Positions 48,927 through 58,266 of a stretch of 64,000 nucleotides of DNA are shown here, in pieces (within the stretch, counting starts at the first letter, position 1; every line of letters begins with the position of its first letter). The DNA comes from Aphrophora alni (taxonomy: Eukaryota > Arthropoda > Insecta > Hemiptera > Aphrophoridae): the NCBI GenBank assembly GCA_963513935.1, contig OY740767.1, forward strand, positions 79,472,060 through 79,536,059, in the 5' to 3' direction. The notes beneath the pieces are model-generated. The model made no database searches. It was given only the letters and a program-made list of their open reading frames with translations, and was not told the origin of the DNA. The position numbers and the translations under genes were made by a program.

Positions 48927-49800
48927 CCACCTTACCTGACCTATGCGAAAATTTGAAAAAAGGGTAAATATGCAAGAGACATGTCCGATGTTGCCCAATT
49001 CTCTATTTCTGCCCAAAAACAGCAATTTAAAATGAATATTTTATGGCATTTTGTGATTAATTCAACACATATTTCATCATTTTAAGTAAAATCTATTGAT
49101 GTTTATTTATTCCGTGTGGAAATTAAGTCTGTTATAAGAACTGTCAAACTATGTATTATTTAGTCATGTAATAAGTGCAAACTACTCCTGGATATAGTTC
49201 CCTAACCAGACCTAGTTAAAGAACTACAGGTCAAGGAAGGTCATTAATATATATTTAACCACCTTGACCTATAGTGCTTGTACTAGGTCTGGGTTTCAGA
49301 GACTCAGTCATCAACAATCATAGATCATAGAGATGTAGTAATATCAACCTGTATTAGTAAATGAAGTGTGCATATGCCTCACAAGTGAATTCAATATGGC
49401 TACATGATAGAATATGTAACAAATTGTATAATTTCTAAGATTGTGAAGTAAATAATGAATTGTGAGAGATAAAAAAAATCATTAGTTTTGTTCAGAATGA
49501 TCGAAAGTATCAAAAAAAAATTATGAAAATGAAATGCTGAGATTTTGCAATTAAAATCGATCGGACATGTCTCGATAAAAAAAAAAAGATGAAATTTTGA
49601 ATGCATTCCCAAGCAGTTACCCATCCAGGAACTAACTACGTTCAATGTTACTTGACTTCGGTGACTATAAATGCAGAGAATTATGTAATTTTGAAATCGT
49701 GATTTTTTTTCATTGAAAAAGTTAGCTCTGCAATCAAAACTTATTATAAAAATTACAAAAAGACCCTTTGGAGCTACAGTAAACAATTACCAAATTGTAA
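48691..49800. repeat. Repeat related to 53900-55400, containing a 5S-derived segment
   Basis: It shares with 53900-55400 blocks such as GTTAAGGTC(C/T)ATTAA...GTGAATTAC, AGAGTTAACTTTTTCAC-like sequence and an end reading CAGTAAACAATTACC. A (TA)n tract lies at 48896-48925. The class is unclear; the two copies are rearranged relative to each other. Confidence 0.5.
49601..49667 (-). repeat. 5S rRNA-derived segment (SINE3-like), copy 1
   Basis: On the minus strand CACCGAAGTCAAGTAACATT, then GTTAGTTCCTGGATGGGTAA and CTGCTTGGGAA, align with the internal promoter half of 5S rRNA (A box, intermediate element and C box). The first third of 5S is not recognisable. The block ATTGAACGT replaces the usual 5S GTCGGGCGT and is shared with copy 2, so both come from one derived family. 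A transcribed 5S gene is excluded by the missing ends. Confidence 0.8.
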
Positions 49801-50994
49801 CCTAATATAATTTAACAAATTTCTTTATTTCTATCAGGCTGGGATCAAATCTTACATAAGCTGAAAGTAATTCTCACCATTACATTTGGTAAACACTTTT
49901 TAATTTTCAAATCCATTCTATCTTTATTTTCTGATCCATTAAATATGTGAATAAGGTTATCACAAACTTTAGCACATAAACGGCAAACATTTGTATTGAA
50001 CATTTCTACTTGCTACAGGATTGCCATTAAGATAAATTTAGTAATCCTATTTAATCAGATCTTAGCATCAGGAAAAAAATATACTACCACATCCTGAAAC
50101 AACTCTCCTTGATTTATATCACTTTCTTCCAGATAACCTCAAATCTTGTTCTTTTTTCTTTTTTTTTATTCTTAATACCTATATTAAAAAGGCGGGCTGG
50201 ATATATCCAAGTAGCCCTTTTAAAAATTCATGGTCTTGGTTTTTTTTTGTTCAAAACTTTTCACTGATCACTGTTTTTTTTACCTTTATTATTATTTGTT
50301 TGTATGGTAGTTACTACTGTGTATGTTAATTCCTATTTGTTTATAATTTTTTTTGTTTTTGTAAGTTTTGTTATTTACAGAAAGTAGGATCCTTATCAAT
50401 GATTTAAGGAGGAACTCCACCCTAAAAAATCTATTGCAGTACCTTATTGGGAGACATTTTCAGAACATTTTGGTATATAATACATGTATATAAAGTTATT
50501 ATAAACCTGTTTGAGTGTTTGATAAGGCTACCACGAAAGGTATACGGGTCAAATTCTGACGAGTCCGAGGCTCAGTGGAGCGTTTGCATCATAAACTATT
50601 AAATGTAATGTAGTGATTATTTTTGAGCATTTTTTATAGTAGTGCTTTGATTCTTATACAACAACAAACTTACTATTTCATTGGCATATGTTGGTAGCTT
50701 TGTAATTTAGCTGACAGAAACAGATGTCACAATCACAATTACATTTGATTTTCACAATCAAATGTCAAAGTTAGCTTGTTATTTATGTTGGCATTTGACA
50801 CAACAATTTATATAATTTATTTAGTCAACAGTAGTAGGCCTTGTGTGTTTTATAAGTGGATTTTAAATTTAGTGTTTATTAGTTTAAAGTTAAAATGTTT
50901 TGAAGTGGAAGGTTATAGTATAGTATAGTACCAGTTCGTAGGTTAGGTATTATTACTGTAAAGTGTTTGTGTTTACTTCTAGCCTACTTGCAGT
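49801..50994. other. AT-rich DNA upstream of the Mutator-like gene
   Basis: No gene is recognised. It may contain the 5' terminal repeat of the Mutator-like element, but I could not find an inverted match on the right side. Confidence 0.35.
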
Positions 50995-52612
50995 ATGTTT
51001 TCAAAGCAATCTGTTGTTAGGACTAAACTAAAAAGATCCGCTTCAAAGAAAACTAAGGCTAGACTAGCAATTCAAAAGAGATGGAATAAGAAGGTGGATG
51101 ATACACAGGGTGTCATTGAAAGTTGCCAGTCTTCTAGGCTTAGTGATCTGACACCAGGAACTTCTGATCAGGCAAGTACTTCTTCGGATTCTAAGCCTAC
51201 CATACCTGCACCTAGAATAGTTAGGCCTCCAAGTGAAGAAGAAAATAATGAGTTCAAGACCAGAATTTCAGACTTAGAAAGCTCATTACAAACTTTTGAG
51301 ACGAGTATGGACCAAGATGACAACAATGAAACTGTCTACACGCCCAATTACAAATTAATCGACACACGCTGTTTGCAAAATCTGTTCGCTAATCTGTTAT
51401 GTCCCATTTGTAAGCAGCAATCATTACAATTCAAAACATCAAATCGATACGGCTTTGCTCATACTATGGAGGTAGAATGTGAGGAATGTTTGCACACAGT
51501 TGAGTACCCTAGTTCTCACAAAATAGAAGGATCTGCCGCTCTAGATGTAAATAGACGTATGGTGAAGTTTATTGCAACAACAGGTCAAGGTTTCAGTAGT
51601 ATGGAAAAGATTTGCATGATCATGAATATGGAGTCTATGAGTAACAATACATTTGACAAACATATGTCTGTCATATCTTTACATTCCAAACTTGCAGGAC
51701 AGCTGAACCTGGAAAAAGCGCGCGATCGGGTTCCACAATTTGACAAGAACCTTGAAAACCAACCTACCTCTACCTCAAGCTATTCGTCAGAATATCTTTA
51801 CCTCTCAGTTTCCTTCGACGGAACATGGCATAAGAGGGGATTCACATCAAACTATGGGGTTGGTATTGTAATAGAACTTTATACGGGACTTGCAATCGAT
51901 TTTTATGTGATGTCCAAATATTGCCACAATTGTGCAATAACAAAAAGCGAACTTGGCGAGGAGTCACCCGAGTTTTATTTTTGGATGGAAGGACACAAAG
52001 AAAATTGTTCCACCAATAACACCGGTTCTTTACCAGATAGCAATGGAGGTTCATGCTGCTGAATTGTTGTGGAGAAGATCCCTAGATTACGGTTTCCGTT
52101 ATACGAGGCTTCTTTCGGATGGCGACTCAAAGGCATTTCCCCACCTCCAGAGCCTACACATTTGTGAAAAAGCGATTGTGAAAGAGGAGTGTGTGAATCA
52201 TGTAGCTAAAAGGCTTGGTACTGGACTTAGGAAAGTGGTTAAAGATTGTAAATAAAAAAAAATAACCTTAGGAGGGAAAAAACATGGCAGCCTAAAAGAC
52301 TCAACAATCGTAAAACTTATGAAATACTATAAAAATAGTATCGTTCGGAACAAAGAAAATGTTCCTCAGATGCAGTCTGACATATTGGCAACCCTACACC
52401 ACTGTGTGTCTACAAACAAGTCACCAAGACATACTAAGTGCCCTGAAGGAGAAGACAGCTGGTGCTTCTACAACCGAGCGCTAGCCAAAGGCGAGACGCC
52501 TGGACCCCACACAACACATGTAAAAACGCCAATTTCTGAAACTGTCCTGAAACAAATTTTTCCTATTTACCAGAGACTAGCAAACAATGCACTGCTGGAA
52601 AGGTACTGAAGA
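50995..52612 (+). pseudogene. Mutator-like transposase, split by two frameshifts and truncated
   Basis: The first frame (50995 to about 52030) has a basic N-terminus (KLKRSASKKTKARLAIQKRW), then a likely zinc site CPICKQQ...CEECLHTVEYPSS. The core LYLSVSFDGTWHKRGFTSNY follows, a signature of the animal Mutator-like transposase family, with its presumed catalytic Asp. After a frameshift near 52030 the protein continues AMEVHAAELLWRRSLDYGFR, LLSDGDSKAFPHL (next acidic residue) and KEECVNHVAKRLG. A second frameshift near 52255, in an A-run, leads to LGGKKHGSLKDSTIVKLMKY and later CPEGEDSWCFYNRALAKGET. A stop follows LLERY near 52607, where relatives continue. Only two small indels disrupt a long frame, so decay is recent. 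The host function, if any, is unknown. Confidence 0.85.
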
Positions 52613-53370
52613 ATTAGGAATTTGTAACTGGAACTCGTCTTTTACTAGTTTGTAAGATTTATATGCGTAATAAGTCTCAATAATAAACACACGTTCGTCC
52701 TTCGAAAAAGACAGAAGTTAACAATGATAACAGTTTTGCCAACAGTTATTTGGTAGAAAAAAATTACCTATGCGTAACCTTCCCCTTCTTAAACTTCGTG
52801 TTGTGTCCTTATTGAAACACCTGATTTTATGTAGTTTATTTCCAAAAAATATTAATAATAGAATGGACAAGAACAAATCGGCTGGTTCAAATGACTCACT
52901 GGAATGTGAGAGTGTATATAAGCGAGGACGAGATAATATTTTTTAGAATCTAGTTTCATATGAGAGAATAGCAAACATGGGGTAAACATGAATTTGAAGT
53001 AAATAATGTTTGTTAGTAATTGTAAAGACAATTTCTATGATAAATTTACCTCATTACATATCGTTGATTGAAATATAAATAAAATTTGTAAATGTTAAGA
53101 ACGAATTTGACTGAAACTAAGTAATCCATTTAGTATGTAAGTTTCATAGCATTGATTTAATTTAGTTTTATATATGATAATGAAAGTGTTAAAAGATTTT
53201 GTTGATTACATTACACTACTTTAAAATTCTTTCTTGTTTTATTTACGTACATGTCAGATTTTTATTTCAATCTAGATCTTGATTATAATCAGAATGGAAA
53301 ATAAAGGTTGTGTAAAATTAAAGGTTGTGAATTGTGAAATCAAATTATCATTTGCAAATTCCCCCCTCTT
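52613..53370. other. Upstream region of eEF1B
   Basis: AT-rich with no recognised gene. It lies between the Mutator-like pseudogene and the eEF1B start site and presumably includes promoter sequence. Confidence 0.4.
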
Positions 53371-53390
53371 ATCTCCCTTTTCGGCTGAAG
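53366..53390 (+). promoter_or_regulatory. TCT-type (polypyrimidine) initiator of eEF1B
   Basis: The stretch CTCTTATCTCCCTTTTCGG fits the YC+1TTTYY polypyrimidine initiator known from fly ribosomal-protein and translation-factor promoters. The match CCTTTTC is at 53376-53382. It sits about 70 bases before the ATG, which would give the mRNA a TOP-like start. Position and gene class agree with known use of the motif; the start site itself is not proven. Confidence 0.5.
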
Positions 53391-53447
53391 ACTTACAGTA
53401 GTTGCGTCAACCTGTATAATATTAAAAGATTTTAATACGAATTTAAC

Positions 53448-53527
53448 ATGGCTGTTGGAGATTTAAAAACTGACAATGGCGTTAAAAATCTGGATGAATT
53501 CTTAGTTGAACGAAGCTATATTGAAGG
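53448..53527 (+). CDS. Elongation factor 1-beta (eEF1B), first coding exon
   Basis: ATG at 53448 opens MAVGDLKTDNGVKNLDEFLV followed by ERSYIEG, the conserved N-terminus of eEF1B beta (animal relatives read MGFGDLK...L...YL..KSYIEGY). The protein is the guanine-nucleotide exchange subunit for eEF1A in cytosolic translation; this part is the start of its GST-C-like interaction domain, and the exchange domain lies in later exons. The donor GG|GTAAGC at 53528 splits the Gly codon. I found no following exon (expected to start YVPSQADV or similar) up to 64000, so intron 1 would exceed 10 kb, unless this is an orphan duplicated first exon. Confidence 0.82.
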
Positions 53528-54260
53528 GTAAGCACGATGCAGAGTGATTCTCTTATTACATTTCTTCAACCCCACGTGTCTCCTAACCTATATGTTCCAA
53601 CGATAATTGTTTACAAAATTACTGTTTTTGAAAAAAAAAAAAGTTCTAATACCTATTAAAATAAATTTTCATCGCGGAGCTACTTTCACCGAAAAATCGC
53701 AATTTTAAAACTACAGAATTAAACACATTTGTGTTGCTGCAGTCAAGCAAGATCGAGCACGGTTAGTACTTTATGGGTGACAGCTAGGGAATTAAGGCAC
53801 AATTTCTTCTTTTTTTTTTTACAAGTTTACGCGTAGGTCAGGTATATATAGTCACATTACTTAACATTGTAGGGTAAAAATTCGCATACATACCTATTTA
53901 AATAGGTAATTCACTTAATGGACCTTAACCTAGAAAAGTTGAAATATTTTTTTTTTTTTCTGTGAAAAAGTTAACTCTGCTTTGAAAACTTATTAAGAAA
54001 TAAGGTGTGTAGAACTTGTTAAAAAAAAAAAAAAAACTTAAAAAAAGCAGTAACATTTTTTGAAGTCGGTTGTCTATTTCATGACTAATGTCTGTATCAA
54101 TTAGGTCCTATGTTAGTTCTTAGTTTGATTGTATTAGTATAATATTTGTTTATATGTGTGTAAAAAGAGAGTTGAAAAATAGGTGGGCCTACTATAGAAA
54201 TTATTTTGTGAGAGTTGATCTTAATTAGCCTTTATTATTAACTATATAATGATAAAATTT
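53528..54260 (+). other. Start of eEF1B intron 1, with repeat fragments
   Basis: Contains an inverted fragment (53900-54000) of the repeat seen at 48740-48830 and 54771-54840: TTCACTTAATGGACCTTAAC and GTGAAAAAGTTAACTCTGC. No exon was recognised. Confidence 0.4.
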
Positions 54261-55142
54261 GGTAATTATGCAAAGAAATTCGCCCTATTTTTTTAGGGTA
54301 AATATGCATTAAAGTTTGCCCACTTTTTTTAGGGTAAATATGCATTAAAGATCACCCTATTTTTTAGTCGCTAAAAATCATGCAAACTTAAACTATTTAC
54401 CTTCTTAGTCATTAATCAGATATTTTTTAATAAAGCGAAACAATATTCAATTGTAAAAATCTAATTATATTGAAGAAACTGACATTTTTGGAGACCAAGA
54501 ATTAAGGCCTTGTACGGTTATTAAATGATGTTTCCATGCTGAGGTCATTTTTTTCTCACTGAAAAATCACAATCTAAAAACTACCAAATCTAATGTATTT
54601 ATAGGTTAAAATGGCAATGTATGGTTTGACGCATGTGACTACGCTATAATGACCACATTTGTTTTACACAATGACTACGCTATAGGCCTATCACTATTTA
54701 TGTCATGACAAGATGGATGTCGCTCGTTATTCTATTTACAAATTTGACTTTATTTATACAACAGTAGACTACTTGTCTAGGTTAAGGTCCATTAATTAAG
54801 TGAATTACACATTAAAATAAGTTTGTATGTGATTGTTTTTACCTTACAAGGTCAAGTAAGGTAGGTAGCTATAATATAGCCAACCTATAAACCTCCACTT
54901 TTGCCACCAAAGTCTGACATAGACTAATTGTTATATTGGAATTTTCATGATTTGATTTTAATATCAGCATTAGTCTGTAGCACTTAATTATTCTTTTTAC
55001 AATATTGTGATGAACATAAAAGTCTTGAATTTTTAAATTATTGAAAATACCGACATCGAACAAACATAATTGACACATGTCACACTCCATGCTGACTATT
55101 CAATGGTTTGAACAACACTAATCCCAACTGAAATTTTGCATG

Positions 55143-55222
55143 CGTGGTATAAAAGCAGTCACCCAGCCAAGTAATAACCATGTTCAATGTTGCTTAACTT
55201 TGGTGTGATCAGTCGAAACATT
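55143..55222 (-). repeat. 5S rRNA-derived segment (SINE3-like), copy 2
   Basis: The minus strand carries TTTCGACTGATCACACCAAA, then GTTAAGCAACATTGAACATG, then TTACTTGGCTGGGTGACTGC. This follows 5S rRNA from about its 35th base through the C box. CATTGAAC is the same derived block as in copy 1. The following bases, GCATGCAAAATTTCA, also match copy 1 downstream (GCATTCAAAATTTCA), so the two copies share a non-5S body as 5S-derived SINEs do. Confidence 0.8.
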
Positions 55223-55394
55223 GTACTTGCTATATAAACTTAACCTACAAATACATCATTGAAATATCTCAATTTCGAAGTGAAAAACATTTTTACAAAA
55301 AAAAGTTACTATTCTTATGAAGACAGATATGTAAAACAAAAATTAAAAAAAAAAAAGAATAGTTGGGGTGTTACGGTAAACAATTACCGGTAAT

Positions 55395-55398
<4 letters not shown>

Positions 55399-55439
<41 letters not shown>
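55399..55439. repeat. (TA)n microsatellite
   Basis: About 20 TA repeats. Confidence 0.95.
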
Positions 55440-55442
<3 letters not shown>

Positions 55443-55775
55443 GTCCTTTAATTTACATGCCATGATTTACACTCATGTAATGTATAGCGTATAACATAAA
55501 CATAGACTGGTAATGTAGCCACAACCTTGACTGACTTCATTACACACATTTGTCATAACCCAAAAACGCCTAAATTCCCTGTGTCTAAAATTATAAGTTT
55601 CTTCAGTATTAATGGATTTTGAGATTATTGTTTTGTGCTGTTAAAAAATATTATATTAAAGACAAACAATGTAAATAGTGTAAACTTTAATGTAATAGCA
55701 GATATTTCTTGTTGAAACTCCATATTCAAGGATAAAATAAAGCAAATCTTAAAGTTTCAAATATTTAATAGTATA

Positions 55776-55822
55776 AATGAGCTACAATTGTTTCGCCTTG
55801 CGGCATCGTCAGGCAACTGATA
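55776..55822 (-). ncRNA. Hammerhead-ribozyme-like motif in the left terminal repeat
   Basis: On the minus strand CTGACGA (55812-55806) is followed by a GCC/GGC stem with a GCAA loop. GAAA (55794-55791) comes next, then ACAATTGT and A, giving a GUA cleavage triplet, then GC pairing back to the GC before CTGACGA. These are the hammerhead core boxes in order. Penelope-like terminal repeats are known to carry such minimal hammerheads, often working as dimers because stem III is tiny. Activity is not shown. Confidence 0.5.
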
Positions 55823-56039
55823 ATTTACAGGTATAGACAACTATTTAAACATAAGTACAGGAAAATGAAATACAATAGAGAAATCGGGAAAGGTAGGGGG
55901 ATGACCTAGCAGGTAGATAAAGGTTAATGAACTATGTTACGGATGGGTTTTAGAAGAGGTGACAAATTTAATACAATTTGGTCATTTAAGTTGAGAATAG
56001 GCCTAAGTGAAATAGATCTATTTATTTCTAAACATTCTA

Positions 56040-56815
56040 AATTATTTAATCTATTCCTTTATTTTTCTATATGTAAGAGTTTAACATTCAATTTCGGATC
56101 AAAACTATGACCCGAGTCCAAAAGGTGGTTAGCAACGTAGGAGTTTCTATAGGCATGTTATATATATATATATATATATATATCTTTTCATAAATTACTC
56201 TTAATAATATGGTAGATTAATATAAATATTTAACTCGTCATGATGAATTCTGAAAGTAATATTTAACCGTAGATTAATAAGTTGACTATCCAATTTGAAG
56301 CTACAGCTATATTATTGTATTATATTAGATTCAATAAATCATGCGTAGGGGGTATAAAAAGTAGGAATAATTAAAAGTGTGTTCTATTCTAATGGAATAA
56401 CCGGAACCATTAAATGAAAGAATGTGTGAATAAAATTAGATGGAAAAGTGCTTAAAAATTTAGACTTTTCCTCTTTTCCATTTATTTTTATAGCCATGAT
56501 TCCAGCTATTTACATGTTCTTTAATTCTAACTTTTATAGATCTACCTGTTTGACCTATAAGTTTGACCTATAATGTACTCAGAGTCACAATCTTGACAAG
56601 ATATTTTATAAACTCCACTATTTTCTAACATTTCTTTTTTATCTTTATTATTAACCAACATTTTCCCTAGATTTTTTGTACAATAAAAGGCAACTTTACG
56701 ATTACATTTAGTTGAAATAAGGTTACTGATTTTATAACTAGTTCTGTTGATATAAGATAATTTCATCCCCCTACTTATAAGAAAGGTCACCCCCCTACCT
56801 TTCCCGATTTCTCTA
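56040..56815 (-). pseudogene. Penelope-like protein, GIY-YIG endonuclease end
   Basis: The minus strand from 56790 reads GMKLSYINRTSYKISNLIS, then NSGVYKISCQDCDSEYI with the GVY-KI...YIGQ signature of the Penelope GIY-YIG nuclease. A 14-base tandem duplication (TATAGGTCAAAC twice, near 56556-56580) shifts the frame; the continuation is IGQTGRSIKVRIKEHVNSWN. Further down come KNKWKRGK and, near 56130-56060, NHLLDSGHSFDPKLNVKLLH. The nuclease module is otherwise recognisable. No reverse transcriptase precedes it, because the right arm follows directly. Confidence 0.8.
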
Positions 56816-56867
56816 TTGTATTTCAGTTTCCTGTACTTATGTTTAAATAGTTGTCTATACCTGTAAA

Positions 56868-56925
56868 TTATCAGTTGCCCGACGATGCCGCAAGGCGAAA
56901 AAATTGTAGCTCATTTATACTATTA
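56868..56925 (+). ncRNA. Degenerate hammerhead-like motif in the right terminal repeat
   Basis: The plus-strand counterpart of the motif at 55776-55822. The first box reads CCGACGA instead of CTGACGA, and GAAAC has become GAAAAA, both expected to abolish cleavage. Confidence 0.45.
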
Positions 56926-57010
56926 AATATTTGAAACTTTAAGCTTTTGCTTTATTTTATCCTTAAATAGTGTAAGTTTGCAGCGACTAAACTAGGTAAT
57001 TGTGCATTCC

Positions 57011-57520
57011 TTTCTAGTCTACTCTGATTTTGAGTTAAGAAAATTGTCGGAATAGTTTATTACCTACCTTATTTGGAAACAATTGGATCATCTTTGATGT
57101 CGGAAGACACTTTAGAAGTACCAAAATACATTAGTTTAGTAAAAAATAAGAAATATAAAAGTATGAAATATAGATCAGGTTACTAATGACTATGTTAATA
57201 TTTATGGCTATGTTTGTCAAGTTGGTAAATGTGTGATTGCTTGTTTTATTATGTCTATTACAGCTTAATAAATTATGATGTTTTATAATTAAAGAATCAT
57301 GAGAAATAGGTTTGGGCAGGTTTGTTTTACATAGTCACCTACCCAGATCTAATAAAATAATCGAGTGATGACACATTCACTAACATAGTCATAAGAATTA
57401 ATGTAGGCATTCGTAGTAAATTAAGTAGACCTGCATTTCTTACTTTTATATTTCTTATTTTCTACTAAATTAATGTACTGTATTGGTAAATATGGATTGT
57501 ACATGGTAATCGGGTTTCTT
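57011..57520. repeat. Foldback repeat, arms around 57040-57190 and 57415-57490
   Basis: The left side has GTCGGAAGACACTTTAGAAG and TACATTAGTTTAGTAAAAAA then TAAGAAATATAAAAGT. The right side has the complement ACTTTTATATTTCTTATTTT and CTACTAAATTAATGTA. It belongs to the same family as 57521-57975. Confidence 0.65.
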
Positions 57521-57975
57521 TATTGAAAATTATGAAATCGTTAACTATTGAAGTTACCTTGTATTCAAACAATCAGATCATATTTGTTGTCGGAAGGCAC
57601 TCTTCAATTAACAAAATGTATTTCATCACTGTCAAATAATATATAGAAAACCATGGAATCCAGCTGTTGTTATGTTAAATCCAGCTCTGATTACGAAAGC
57701 TTATGTTAATATTTATGACTATGTTCATCAAGTGTCCATCGTTGGATGTTTATTATTAAAACATATATTTGTCATCGTAAAAAGTATTGGTTTTATTAGG
57801 TTTAGACAGATGACAATATAAGCCTGCATTTAATAAGCTGCATTTCATACTTTGATATTTCTTTTTTCTACTAAACTAATCTATTTTGTGACTTGAAAAG
57901 TGTCTTCCGACTACAAATATGATTTAATTATTTAAATACAAGGTAAATAGTTATTGATTTTATAATTTCTAATAA
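57521..57975. repeat. Foldback repeat, second unit
   Basis: The left arm (about 57521-57645: TTACCTTGTATTCAAACAAT, TTGTCGGAAGGCACTCTTCA) faces its complement at 57862-57975 (GTGTCTTCCGACTACAAATA, ATTTAAATACAAGGTAAATA). The middle is non-coding. Confidence 0.7.
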
Positions 57976-58173
57976 AGAATAAACAGTTTTGATATTTATA
58001 ATTTTTGGCAAGATAGCTATCGATGTTAATTTGATCTTAAAATATGTGAATTCCTTTAAGCTGATACTTATAGCTTTTTGGGAAGTAAAAGTTATTAGGC
58101 TATGTTCGTCACTCACCAAGTGATGTTTAATTCTTTGAAACGGTTTTAATGATACCTGATTTAAAAAAGTTTA

Positions 58174-58266
58174 CCTTCCTCCTTCTTGGTCCAACCAACA
58201 ATCATCTCACCATCTTTTTCTTCCCTTTTTGTAGCAACCTCTTTTCTTATTTCTTCTTCTTCACTT
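58174..58266 (-). CDS. Possible internal exon, charged peptide
   Basis: The minus strand reads SEEEEIRKEVATKREEKDGE then MIVGWTKKEE before a good donor, GAAG|GTAAAC. A weak acceptor, ACAAG, would open it after in-frame stops. It is purine-rich, and I recognise no protein family, so this could be chance. Confidence 0.2.

Larger units (their letters stand above)
55684..56964 (-). mobile_element. Penelope-like retroelement with inverted terminal repeats
   Basis: Arms of about 178 bases at 55727-55905 and 56786-56964 are near-perfect inverted copies; both contain GACGATGCCGCAAGGCGAAA and a GGTAGGGGG/CCCCCCTACC inner end. Between them the minus strand encodes the end of a Penelope-like protein with its GIY-YIG domain (annotated separately). 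AAATAGTGTAA at 55673-55683 and 56965-56975 looks like the target duplication. The reverse transcriptase is missing. Paired, sometimes inverted, terminal repeats are known in this retroelement class. Confidence 0.82.
54261..57010. mobile_element. Rearranged copy of the GGTAATTATGC foldback family, with nested insertions
   Basis: The left arm (54261-54530) and right arm (55545-55683, continuing at 56965-56995) match the two arms of the intact 9727-10308 element, for example TCGCTAAAAATCATGCAAAC against GTTTGCAGCGAC. The element's left tip is locally triplicated (GGGTAAATATGCATTAAAG twice at 54294-54356). Between the arms lies the 5S-bearing repeat, and the right arm is split by the Penelope-like insertion at 55684-56964. 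Confidence 0.7.

Noticed and set aside
50555..50585. TCTGACGAGTCCGAGGCTCA, resembling a hammerhead CUGANGA box
   Set aside because: There is no GAAA box or stem III at the required distance, so it is a chance match.
54869..55090. Minus-strand open frame MECDMCQLCLFDVGIFNNLK..., looking like the first half of a ZAD domain with a good ATG context
   Set aside because: It would be the missing first exon of the zinc-finger gene, but no GT donor lies where ZAD spacing requires, and the frame sits in the body of the 5S-derived repeat next to copy 2.
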